Positions 48,314-56,640 of a DNA stretch of 64,000 bases are shown one piece after another (the stretch's first letter is position 1; every line of letters starts with the position of its first letter). The stretch covers positions 1 to 64,000 of the forward strand of contig NZ_FRFF01000091.1 of assembly GCF_900143625.1 (NCBI RefSeq). The letters run 5' to 3'. The position numbers were made by a program, and so were the translations under genes. This stretch comes from Nocardiopsis sp. JB363 (GTDB lineage: Bacteria; Actinomycetota; Actinomycetes; Streptosporangiales; Streptosporangiaceae). A model generated the notes under the pieces. That model had not been told where the DNA came from. It did not search any database and saw only the letters and a program-made list of their open reading frames with translations.

Positions 48314-50494
48314 ATGCAAGAACAGGCCATGCTCGCGCGCGATCTCGTGCTGCGCGTCTGTGCCGCACCGACCGAGTTCGACCCGCAGTGGGTCCGGGCC
48401 GGAGGCAAGGTCACCACCCCCTTCTCGGTGCCCCGGGACCGCAACCTCATCCGCGGGATCGTCGACGCGGGCCGCGCCCTGGGCGTGGAACGGCTCCTGG
48501 TCTGCCGCACCCGGGGCGAGTTCTCCTACGAACCGGTCACCGAGGTGCCGCTGCACACCGAGACCCTCGTCGACCTCATCCGGGGTTGGGGGGCCGAACC
48601 CACCGACTTCCTCGTCTGCGTCGAGGACTTCTCCGCAGCCGTCCTGGTCGCCGCCAACGAACTCACCATCGCCTCCGGCCCCGCCGACTTCGTCCGCGAG
48701 ATCGTCGGCTCCGACATCCCCGGTGTGCGGGAGGAGTTCGCGGCCAAGGCACAACGGACCAAACGCCCCGAACTGCTGAGTGCCGCCCAGCGATACCACT
48801 GCATCGAACCCGGAGCCCGGCACGCCCGGAACCGGGGCCCCGGGCCCGACCTGTACGAACGTCTCTCGCGGCGGGCCGAACGCGCCCGGGTTCGCTCCCC
48901 CCGAGCCCTGCGCTCGCTGCGCGCCTCGCGCGGCGGCTGGAACTGGCTCATGGTCGTGGTGCTGTTGGTGGCGCCGCTGAGCGCACCGGAACTCGGTCCC
49001 GCCCTGCCCGCCCTGGTCCTCACCTTCGTCCTGCTGTTCCAACTGGCGTTCCTGGCGCGTTCGCGCACCGTGTCCTTCGCGACCCTGATGCGGGTGGTGG
49101 CCCTCGGGGTGCTCCTGCTGTGGCCGGTGGCCCTCCTGGAGGGGGCGATCGTGGGGTTGGCCGGCCTGGAACCGTACGACGCGCTCGGCTACACCTACGT
49201 GGCGGTCACCGTCGAGGAAGCGGCGAAGTTGGCGCCGCTGCTGGTCTTCGTCTTCCTGGCCCGTCGACGTATGCGTCGCCTGGCCGCCGTCGACATCCTG
49301 CTGTTGGGCGCGGCGTCGGGGGCCGGGTTCCAATTGGCGGAACGGTTGTTCACCGAGTTCTCCGTGCCCGCCACGGGTTCCGCAGGCCTGTTCCTGCCCG
49401 GTGGCAGCACCATCTCCGGCCCCGAGGGCGAGGTGCTGGCGATCTTCTCCGGGCACGCCGTCGTCACCGGGCTGATCGCCGGCGCCCTGGGCCTGGCCAT
49501 CGTCGGGCGACGCCGTTACGGAAACTGGACGTGGCTGCTGCCGCTCCTGGCCGCCGGGCTCGTGTACCTGGAACACCTGCACTTCAACGCGCTGCTGGCC
49601 GCCGCCACCCTGGACCCGGTCTCGACCTTCCTGCACCGCGTGCTGGGCGGCGGTGCGCTCACCCCGTGGCTGTTGCTGCTGGTCCTGGTGTTCGCGGTGG
49701 GCATGGACCACCGGCTGATCGCCTCCGCCGCCGAGACCACGCCCCCGCTGCCGGGACGACCCCCGCTGGCCCGCCTGCGCCGATGGGCGCACGGACGTTC
49801 GGTGTCCATGCGGGTGCGGGTGCCCGCCGACATCGCCCCGACGTTCCGTCGCACGGCCCTGGTCGGGGCGGATCTGCCGATCACCCTGGCCACCACCGTG
49901 ACCGCCATCGTGCACGAGTTCGCCGCCGCGACCCGGGCCGCCCGGCGTGGTCCGGGTGCGCTCTGCGACACCCTGCGCTTCCTGCGCCGACGCCGGGCCA
50001 ACGCCATGGGGGAGGCCCGGTCCGAGGGGCGGCCGTGGCGCCGCCACCCCTCCCAGGAGGAACTGGCCGGCCAGGCCCGTGAGCTGTCCTTCCGACTGGG
50101 GCTGGCGGGTACCGCCACCGGTGCCGTCGCCGTGTCGGCCGCCGCCCTGGCGGTCCTGGCCGGTGCGATGCAGTGGGGTACGTGGAGCATGCCGAACCTC
50201 GCCGAACCCGCGTACGCGGTGGTGGCCCTGGACCACCTACAGAACTGGCTGGCCCGCGCCGGCACCGGCGGGATGGTGTGGACCGCCCTGGTCGGCGTGG
50301 CCCTGGTCAGCCTGCTGTCCATGGGTAATGGGGTGCCCTACGCGCACCCCCGGATGCGGGAATTCCTGCGCGCACCCTCCGCCAACACCGGCGTCATCCT
50401 CGGCATGCTCGCCCCCGGACAGGTGGGCTACGCGCTACCCGCGCTGGTCGGTCTGGTGCTGCCCCGCCGAGCCGACCGCCTCCTCACCCGCTGA
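48314..50494 (+). CDS. PrsW-like intramembrane protease with N-terminal extra domain
   Basis: A 726-residue protein. Residues 1-150 are a soluble domain I do not recognise (FDPQWVRAGGKVTTPFSVPR). The membrane part carries the PrsW/CPBP-like active-site set: E301-E302 with K305 (VTVEEAAKLAP), E343 (GFQLAERL) and H381 (FSGHAVVTG). PrsW in Bacillus cleaves an anti-sigma factor. More helices and a cytoplasmic stretch follow to the C-terminus. The target is unknown. ATG 48314 has GAGGA upstream. Ends in an 11-bp overlap with the convergent next gene. Confidence 0.78.
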   Translation: MQEQAMLARDLVLRVCAAPTEFDPQWVRAGGKVTTPFSVPRDRNLIRGIVDAGRALGVERLLVCRTRGEFSYEPVTEVPLHTETLVDLIRGWGAEPTDFLVCVEDFSAAVLVAANELTIASGPADFVREIVGSDIPGVREEFAAKAQRTKRPELLSAAQRYHCIEPGARHARNRGPGPDLYERLSRRAERARVRSPRALRSLRASRGGWNWLMVVVLLVAPLSAPELGPALPALVLTFVLLFQLAFLARSRTVSFATLMRVVALGVLLLWPVALLEGAIVGLAGLEPYDALGYTYVAVTVEEAAKLAPLLVFVFLARRRMRRLAAVDILLLGAASGAGFQLAERLFTEFSVPATGSAGLFLPGGSTISGPEGEVLAIFSGHAVVTGLIAGALGLAIVGRRRYGNWTWLLPLLAAGLVYLEHLHFNALLAAATLDPVSTFLHRVLGGGALTPWLLLLVLVFAVGMDHRLIASAAETTPPLPGRPPLARLRRWAHGRSVSMRVRVPADIAPTFRRTALVGADLPITLATTVTAIVHEFAAATRAARRGPGALCDTLRFLRRRRANAMGEARSEGRPWRRHPSQEELAGQARELSFRLGLAGTATGAVAVSAAALAVLAGAMQWGTWSMPNLAEPAYAVVALDHLQNWLARAGTGGMVWTALVGVALVSLLSMGNGVPYAHPRMREFLRAPSANTGVILGMLAPGQVGYALPALVGLVLPRRADRLLTR

Positions 50495-50834
50495 CCCGAG
50501 CGTCTTCGAGGACGGCCAGGTCGTCGGGGAGCATCGGGCGTGCGTGGAACGGTCGAGGGACCAAGGGCTCCTCGAACAACAGGACGGGAACCGACACCAG
50601 ACCGAGACGAAGGGCCACGGCGATCCGGTGGTTACCGTCGAGGGTGCCGAATTCGTCGTTGAAGCCGAGGCGGAGCGATGTCAGGATCCCGCGCTCCTCG
50701 ATGTCGATCGTCAGCGCGTCCAGATGACGAGGTGTATCCACGATCGCGGAGCCGACGAGTTCGCGATCGACCGCACGGTAGCGCGCGACGAGAAGGGCCG
50801 GTAGGTGGATTCGGGAGGTCTTCATGAGGATCAT
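50484..50834 (-). CDS. ParB/Srx-type nuclease-like domain protein
   Basis: A 116-residue protein with the ParB-like motif FGTLDGNHRIAVALRLG (about residues 62-78) preceded by IDIEERGILTSLRLG. Stand-alone small proteins of this fold include sulfiredoxin-like and nuclease-like members; no role can be given. The frame starts at ATG 50834; another ATG at 50825 is possible. It overlaps the PrsW-like gene by 11 bases, tail to tail. Confidence 0.7.
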   Translation of the reverse strand: MILMKTSRIHLPALLVARYRAVDRELVGSAIVDTPRHLDALTIDIEERGILTSLRLGFNDEFGTLDGNHRIAVALRLGLVSVPVLLFEEPLVPRPFHARPMLPDDLAVLEDARVSG

Positions 50835-50888
50835 GATGACGGCGGTCCCGTCAGGTTCGTGGAAGGTGATGCCCTGACTCGGACGGGT

Positions 50889-53234
50889 TCAGGTCTGGGT
50901 GGTGACGCCCAGTGGCGGGTGGAAGATCCGGACGGGGGGCGGGTCGCCCTCGTAGGGCTCCACCCGGACCCTGATCAACTGCCCCGTGCACCCCTGCCCC
51001 AGCGAGGACGTTCCCTCGTCCCGGGCCAGCGCGTTCGGATTGCCGTGCACACAGGTCACGTCCGAACCCGACGGGTCGTACCAAACGCCCGTGGACAGCT
51101 GCACCACGCCGGGGCGCGGCGCGTCGTCGACCACCACCCCGGCCAGACAGGAACCGCTCGGCCCCGTCACCCGCACCACGTCGCCCTCGGACACCCCGGC
51201 CGCCTCGGCGTCCTCGGGGTGCATCCGCAGCGGCGCCCTGCCGTGGACCTTCTGCGCGGCACTGTACTTGCCCATGTCTTGCTGGCTGTGGAAACGCTCG
51301 CGCGGCTGGTTGGCCACCAGCACCAGCGGCCGCTCCGCCCCGTCCTCACCCTGGTCGGTGACGGCCGGCCCGGGCAACCACACCGGGTGGCCGGGGCAAT
51401 CCTCGTACCCGAACGACGCGATGGTCTCCGAGTACAGCTCGATGCGCCCGCTCGGCGTGCGCAACGGACTGTCCTCGGGGTCCTCCCGGAATTCGCCCAT
51501 GAGCGCCGCGTCCTCGATCCGGCCCGGTATCTCGATCCGTCCCCGCTCCCAGAACCCGTCGAAGTCGGGGACCTCCAGGTCGCGGCGGGCCAGCAGGGAA
51601 CGCCACCGTCCATAGGCCAGGCGCATCCACTCCCAGGAGGTACGCCCCTCGGTGAACTCCTCCCGCACACCCATCCGTTCGGCCAGGTCGGTGTAGGTGT
51701 CGTACTCGTCGCGCGCCTGCCCGTGCGGTGGGACCACCCGGGGCATCGCCCGCAACGCCAGGTCGCCCTGGCTGGCCGCCATGTCGTCGCGCTCCAGCAC
51801 GGTGGTCGCCGGGATGACGATGTCGGCGTGCCTGGCCGTGGCCGTCCAGTGCGTCTCGTGCACCACCACGGTCTCCGGCCGACCGAACGCCCGGGTCAGC
51901 CGGTTCAGGTCCTGGTGGTGGTGGAAGGGGTTGCCGCCCGCCCAGTACACGAGCCGGATGTCGGGGAAATGCCTGCGCTCCCCGTCGTAGTCGTAGGGCT
52001 CGCCCGGGTGCAACAGCATGTCGGAGATCTTGGCCACCGGGATCAGCGAGTCCACCGCGTTCGTGCCCTGCGGCATGCGCGGCAGCCCCACCGGGGTCGC
52101 GCCACCGCCGTAGTTGCCCATGGAGCCGTACCCCGAGGCGAACCCGCCACCGGGTGAACCCACCTGGCCCAGGCAGCACGCCAGGGCGAGCCCCGCCCAC
52201 AGCGGCTGTTCGCCGTACTTGGCGCGCTGCACCGACCAACCCACGTTGACCAGGGTGCGCTTCTCCGTCATCCGGCGGGCCAACGCCCGGAGGTCGTCGG
52301 CGGGCACACCGCTCAGCCGCTCCGCCCACTCGGGGGAACGTTCCACCCCGCCCGGCTCACCGTGTTCGTCGCGTTCGCCCATCACGTAGGCGCGCAGCCG
52401 GTCGGCGCCGACGGTGTACCGGTCCAGGAAGGCGGTGTCGGCCAGCCCCTCGTCGAACAGCACGTGCATGAGCGCCAGCAGCACGGCCGTGTCGGTGCCC
52501 GGCTTCAACGACATCCACGTGCACTTGAGGTCCGCGGAGGTGTCGTCGCGCAACGGGGACACCGACACGAACTCCACCCCGGCGTCCGAGGCCGCGCGCA
52601 TCGCCGGGCCCGCCGTCTGCGCCGCCCGCCCACCGGAGGCGATCCACGTGTTCGACACCCGCAGCCCACCGAAGCTCACGAGGAGTTCGGTGTGCTCGCG
52701 GATCCGCTCCCAGGACGGGGCACGGTGCAGGAGCCGGTTGGCGGCCGGCACGCCGATGATCCTCGGGAACAGCACCTCCACCGCCCCGTGGCTATAGGTG
52801 GTGCGCGACCGCGTGTACCCGCCGATGGTGTTGAGGAACCGATGCAGTTGGCTCTGCGCGTGGTGGATCCGCCCCGCGCTGCCCCACCCGTAGGAACCGC
52901 CGAAGATCGCGGCGTTGCCGTGCCGGGTGCGCACCCGGTCCAGTTCGTTGGCGAGCAGGTCCAGCGCCGTGGACCACTCCACCTCCACGTACTCGTCGTC
53001 GGGATCGCCGCGCCGGGGGTCCGCCCCGGGGCCGTGCTCCAACCAACGGCGCCGCACCGCCGGTCGGGCCACCCGGGTGCGGTGGTGCTGGGCGCCCGGT
53101 GTGTTGGCCATCAGCGGGGACGGCGCGGGATCACGGGGGTCGGGACGCACCCCCACCACCCGATCGTCCTCGACCTCGACCCGGTAGGCACCCCAGTGCG
53201 TGCTGGTCGGGTGCGGCTTCGCGGCCATGTGCAT
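50889..53234 (-). CDS. Molybdopterin oxidoreductase (BisC/TorA-like)
   Basis: A 781-residue DMSO-reductase-family protein. It lacks the N-terminal Cys motif for an iron-sulfur cluster and has the likely Mo-ligand Ser148 in TTYSHGAVEVL, as in biotin-sulfoxide, DMSO and TMAO reductases. Other motifs: NTWIASGGRAAQTAGPAMR, WAGGNPFHHHQDLNRL, ETHWTATARHADIVIPATT, and the C-terminal LSTGVWYDP. No Tat signal, so it is cytoplasmic like BisC. It probably reduces an S- or N-oxide. Divergent from the CitE-like gene. Confidence 0.88.
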   Translation of the reverse strand: MHMAAKPHPTSTHWGAYRVEVEDDRVVGVRPDPRDPAPSPLMANTPGAQHHRTRVARPAVRRRWLEHGPGADPRRGDPDDEYVEVEWSTALDLLANELDRVRTRHGNAAIFGGSYGWGSAGRIHHAQSQLHRFLNTIGGYTRSRTTYSHGAVEVLFPRIIGVPAANRLLHRAPSWERIREHTELLVSFGGLRVSNTWIASGGRAAQTAGPAMRAASDAGVEFVSVSPLRDDTSADLKCTWMSLKPGTDTAVLLALMHVLFDEGLADTAFLDRYTVGADRLRAYVMGERDEHGEPGGVERSPEWAERLSGVPADDLRALARRMTEKRTLVNVGWSVQRAKYGEQPLWAGLALACCLGQVGSPGGGFASGYGSMGNYGGGATPVGLPRMPQGTNAVDSLIPVAKISDMLLHPGEPYDYDGERRHFPDIRLVYWAGGNPFHHHQDLNRLTRAFGRPETVVVHETHWTATARHADIVIPATTVLERDDMAASQGDLALRAMPRVVPPHGQARDEYDTYTDLAERMGVREEFTEGRTSWEWMRLAYGRWRSLLARRDLEVPDFDGFWERGRIEIPGRIEDAALMGEFREDPEDSPLRTPSGRIELYSETIASFGYEDCPGHPVWLPGPAVTDQGEDGAERPLVLVANQPRERFHSQQDMGKYSAAQKVHGRAPLRMHPEDAEAAGVSEGDVVRVTGPSGSCLAGVVVDDAPRPGVVQLSTGVWYDPSGSDVTCVHGNPNALARDEGTSSLGQGCTGQLIRVRVEPYEGDPPPVRIFHPPLGVTTQT

Positions 53235-53286
53235 TCCCCCGTGCGATCCACGGGCCCGCCCTCATCGGACCCGGGCCACACTCTAT

Positions 53287-53300
53287 GCACCGCACGGTGC
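53287..53300. promoter_or_regulatory. Palindrome in divergent gap
   Basis: GCACCG-CA-CGGTGC is a perfect inverted repeat between the divergent molybdo-oxidoreductase and CitE-like genes; candidate operator. Confidence 0.4.
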
Positions 53301-53357
53301 GATGATGAGGCGCGCGGGCCCGGACGGGACCCGTCTCACACCACGGGAGAACACGCC

Positions 53358-54305
53358 ATGGCAGAACCGAGGTCGCGACGGTCGGTGCTCGCGGTACCGG
53401 GGTCCAATCCCCGGTTCGTGGAGAAGGCACGAGGATTGGACGTCGACGCGTTCTTCCTCGACTTGGAGGACGCGGTCGCTCCCCTGGAGAAGGAGACGGC
53501 GCGCACCACCGTGGTCGAGGCGCTCACCGGTGGCGGCTGGGAGGACAAGGTCCGCTCCGTGCGGGTCAACGACATCTCCACCGAATGGGCCTACCGCGAC
53601 GTCATCACCGTGGTCGAGAACGCCGGCGCCCACCTGGACACCCTGGTGCTGCCCAAGGTGACCGCCGCCCGCGACATCCACTGGCTCGACACGCTCCTCA
53701 CCCAGATCGAACGCGCCATGCGCCTGCCCGTCGGCCGGATCGGCATCGAGGCGCAGATCGAGGACGCCAAGGGCCTGGTGAACGTGGACGAGATCGCGGC
53801 CGCCTCCCCACGGCTGGAGAGCCTGGTCTACGGTCCCGCCGACTTCATGGCCTCCCTCAACATGAAGAGTCTCGTGGTCGGCGAGCAACCGCCCGGATAC
53901 GACACCGGCGACGCCTACCACCACGTCCTCATGCGCATCCTGGTGGCCGCCCGAGCCCACGGGATCCAGGCCATCGACGGCCCCTACCTCCAGATCCGCG
54001 ACGTCGACGCGTTCCGTCGCTCCGCCGGACGCACCTCCGCGCTCGGCTTCGACGGCAAGTGGGTGCTGCACCCGCTCCAGGTGGAGGCCGCCAACGAGGT
54101 GTTCGCTCCCTCCCAGGAGGACTACGACCACGCCGAACTCATCCTCGACGCCTACGCGCACGCCACCACCGTGGACCGGCGCGGTGCCGTCATGCTGGGC
54201 GAGGAGATGCTCGACGAGGCCTCCCGGAAGATGGCGCTGGTGGTGGCGGGCAAGGGCCGCGCCGCCGGAATGGAGCGCACCCGCGCCTTCGACCCGGACG
54301 CCTGA
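53358..54305 (+). CDS. CitE-like CoA-ester lyase (HpcH/HpaI family)
   Basis: A 315-residue TIM-barrel lyase. RSVLAVPGSNPRFVEKA at the start, FFLDLEDAVAP with metal-binding acids, VRVND, and IEAQIEDAKGLVN carrying the Glu ligand match the CitE/malyl-CoA lyase group. Such enzymes cleave or form malyl-CoA, methylmalyl-CoA or citramalyl-CoA. Stand-alone occurrence, without CitD/CitF, rules against citrate lyase itself. ATG 53358 has GGGAG at 8 nt. Confidence 0.85.
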   Translation: MAEPRSRRSVLAVPGSNPRFVEKARGLDVDAFFLDLEDAVAPLEKETARTTVVEALTGGGWEDKVRSVRVNDISTEWAYRDVITVVENAGAHLDTLVLPKVTAARDIHWLDTLLTQIERAMRLPVGRIGIEAQIEDAKGLVNVDEIAAASPRLESLVYGPADFMASLNMKSLVVGEQPPGYDTGDAYHHVLMRILVAARAHGIQAIDGPYLQIRDVDAFRRSAGRTSALGFDGKWVLHPLQVEAANEVFAPSQEDYDHAELILDAYAHATTVDRRGAVMLGEEMLDEASRKMALVVAGKGRAAGMERTRAFDPDA

Positions 54306-54354
54306 CCCCGGCCCGCCCGGAAACGCCACACCCCGTTCCTGACGGCTTCTTACC

Positions 54355-54378
54355 GCTCTCTCACCCTGGTGAGAGAGC
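54355..54378. promoter_or_regulatory. Perfect palindrome just before response-regulator start
   Basis: GCTCTCTCACC (54355-54365) and GGTGAGAGAGC (54368-54378) are perfect 11-bp arms with a CT spacer, ending 8 bp before the ATG. It may be an autoregulatory operator or an RNA hairpin hiding the ribosome site. Confidence 0.6.
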
Positions 54379-54386
54379 ATGGGCGC

Positions 54387-55082
54387 ATGGAAAGCACCGC
54401 CACCGTCCTGGTCGCCGACGACGACCGGGCCATCAGGGAGTCCCTGGAACGCGCCCTCCAACTGGAGGGGTACACGGTGCGCACGGTCGCCGACGGCGTC
54501 CAGGCCCTGGCCGCCGTCCACGCGGAGCCCGCCGACCTGCTGGTCCTGGACGTCATGATGCCCGGGGTCGACGGCCTGGGGGTGGCCCGGGTGCTGAGGG
54601 CCGAGCACGACCGCACCCCCATCCTCATGCTCACCGCACGGGTCGAGACCCCCGATCGGGTGGCCGGGCTGGACGCCGGCGCCGACGACTACCTCGCCAA
54701 ACCCTTCGAGCTCGACGAACTCCTCGCCCGGCTGCGCGCCCTGCTGCGCCGCGCCGCGCCCATCACGGAAGGGTTCGACGAAGAGGCGCCCCTGCGGGTG
54801 GGGGAACTGCGCCTGGACGCCCGAGCCCGGCGCGTCTGGCGCGGCGAACGCGAGGTGGAACTGTCCAAGACCGAGTTCGACCTGCTCGAACTGCTCATGC
54901 GCAACTCCGGCATCGTCCTGGACCACACCACCATCTACGACCGCATCTGGGGTTACGACTTCGGCCCCGAGTCGAAGAACCTGGCGGTCTACATCAGCTA
55001 TCTGCGGCGCAAGCTGGAGGACGGCGGCCCACCGCTGATCCAGACGGTCCGAGGTGTCGGTTACACGCTGCGCCAGGGGTGA
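54387..55082 (+). CDS. OmpR-family response regulator (MprA-like)
   Basis: A 231-residue regulator: receiver domain with acidic pocket DDD (11-13), phospho-acceptor D55 (LLVLDVMMPG), K105 (DDYLAKPFE), and a C-terminal winged helix (LSKTEFDLLELLMRNSG, ISYLRRKLEDGG, RGVGYTLR). Next to its kinase, as in MprAB-type systems that sense envelope stress. ATG 54387 is the conventional start; an in-frame GTG lies at 54369 inside the palindrome. Confidence 0.93.
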   Translation: MESTATVLVADDDRAIRESLERALQLEGYTVRTVADGVQALAAVHAEPADLLVLDVMMPGVDGLGVARVLRAEHDRTPILMLTARVETPDRVAGLDAGADDYLAKPFELDELLARLRALLRRAAPITEGFDEEAPLRVGELRLDARARRVWRGEREVELSKTEFDLLELLMRNSGIVLDHTTIYDRIWGYDFGPESKNLAVYISYLRRKLEDGGPPLIQTVRGVGYTLRQG

Positions 55083-55089
55083 TTCGAGG

Positions 55090-56640
55090 GTGTCCGTTCC
55101 GCACAGGGAGTCCGTACCGGAGTCACGTGTCCAGGAGGCGGCGCGGCACAGCGTGCTGCTCAACCCGGGCGACTGGCGGCTCGGTACCCGCTTCGCCGTG
55201 CTCTTCGCGGCGGTCGCCGCCGTCACCATCGCCCTGATCGGCATGCTCGCCTACAGCACCGCCGCCTCGCTCATCCGGGCCGACGCGGAGGACGAGTTCG
55301 ACAGCGCGGTGCAGAACCTGTCCCGTCAGCTGATCGCCTCCGCCCAGGAGAGCCACGACGTGCAGGAGAACCGACTCTCGTTCCTGGCCCCGGGCAGCCT
55401 GGACGCGCAGATCCTGGGCCCCGACGGAAGCTGGGCGCGGCTGCTCACCAATCAGCACGAGATCTCCTCCTTCCACCCCACGTCCGAGGAACTGGAGGTC
55501 GCTCGCGCCGATGACCCCGGGGTGGAGAGCAAGCGGGAACTACAGGTCCACGATCAGGCGTACCGGGTGGGCACGGTCTCGATGGGCGAGGGGCGCGGCG
55601 CCGTCCAACTGCTGCAACAACAGTCGCCGATCGAGCAGATGGTGGGTCAGCTGGCCACGCAGATCCTGTGGGTGGGTCTGTTCGCCGCCCTGTGCGCGGC
55701 CTCGGTCGGCTGGTTGGTGGGACACCGCATCACCGGCAGGCTGGTCCGCCTGACCGAGGCCGCCGAGTACGTGAGCTCCACGGGTCGCCTCGACCCGGTC
55801 ACCACCACCCGCAACGGGCGTGGCAACGGGGGAGCGCCCGAGGGCGGCGCCGGTGGTCCGGGCGTCGGCCCGGAGGAGCCCGGACACGACGAGGTGGGCC
55901 GGCTCACCAGCGCCTTCAACGGAATGCTCGCCCGATTGGCCCGTTCCAAGGACGAACAGCGCCGTCTGGTGCAGGACGCCGCGCACGAACTGCGCACCCC
56001 GCTCACCAGTCTGCGCACCAATGTGCAGGTCCTGGGCCGGATGGAGCGGCTCGGCCCGGACGCGCGGCAACGGCTCTTCGACGACCTCCAGGGCGAGACC
56101 CGGGAGCTCACCGGTCTGGTCAACGAGCTGGTCGGACTGGCCACCGGCGACCACGAGGACGAGACCCGCAGCGCGGTGGCGCTCTCCGGTATCGCCGAAC
56201 GCGTCGCCACCCGAACCCGACGTCGGACCGGTCGCGAGATCCTCGTCGACGCCGACGACAGCCTCGTGTGGGGCCGCCCCAGCGCCCTGGAACGGGCGAT
56301 GTCCAACCCCGTGGAGAACTCCGCCAAGTTCGACCCCGACAGCACCGGTCCCATCGAGATCCGTGTCCGCGCGGGTGTCGTGGAGGTCTTGGACCGGGGG
56401 CCGGGCGTGGACCCCGCCGAGATCGGCCATCTCTTCGAACGCTTCTACCGGGCCACCGTCGCCCGGGGGCTGCCCGGTTCCGGGCTCGGGCTCGCCATGG
56501 TGCAAGAGATCGCCCGCGACCACGGGGGAGAGGTGTTCGCCCGTAACCGGGAGGGCGGCGGCACCGCGATCGGGTTCGCCCTGCCGCTCTACCTGCCGCC
56601 GGAGAACGAGGCGAACGCCCCGACCGACGCGTCCTCGTAG
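55090..56640 (+). CDS. Sensor histidine kinase (MprB-like)
   Basis: A 516-residue kinase: TM1 about 32-58, extracytoplasmic sensor, TM2 about 187-212, HAMP, then HisKA with H299 (QDAAHELRTPLTSLRTN) and a catalytic domain (NSAKFDPD, VLDRGPGV, GSGLGLAMVQ). A Gly/Pro-rich stretch of about 27 residues (241-267) sits inside the HAMP region, unusual for the family. The GTG at 55090 is seven bases after the regulator stop; a start further in is possible. The 3' end overlaps the convergent glycosyltransferase gene by 52 bases. Confidence 0.92.
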   Translation: MSVPHRESVPESRVQEAARHSVLLNPGDWRLGTRFAVLFAAVAAVTIALIGMLAYSTAASLIRADAEDEFDSAVQNLSRQLIASAQESHDVQENRLSFLAPGSLDAQILGPDGSWARLLTNQHEISSFHPTSEELEVARADDPGVESKRELQVHDQAYRVGTVSMGEGRGAVQLLQQQSPIEQMVGQLATQILWVGLFAALCAASVGWLVGHRITGRLVRLTEAAEYVSSTGRLDPVTTTRNGRGNGGAPEGGAGGPGVGPEEPGHDEVGRLTSAFNGMLARLARSKDEQRRLVQDAAHELRTPLTSLRTNVQVLGRMERLGPDARQRLFDDLQGETRELTGLVNELVGLATGDHEDETRSAVALSGIAERVATRTRRRTGREILVDADDSLVWGRPSALERAMSNPVENSAKFDPDSTGPIEIRVRAGVVEVLDRGPGVDPAEIGHLFERFYRATVARGLPGSGLGLAMVQEIARDHGGEVFARNREGGGTAIGFALPLYLPPENEANAPTDASS

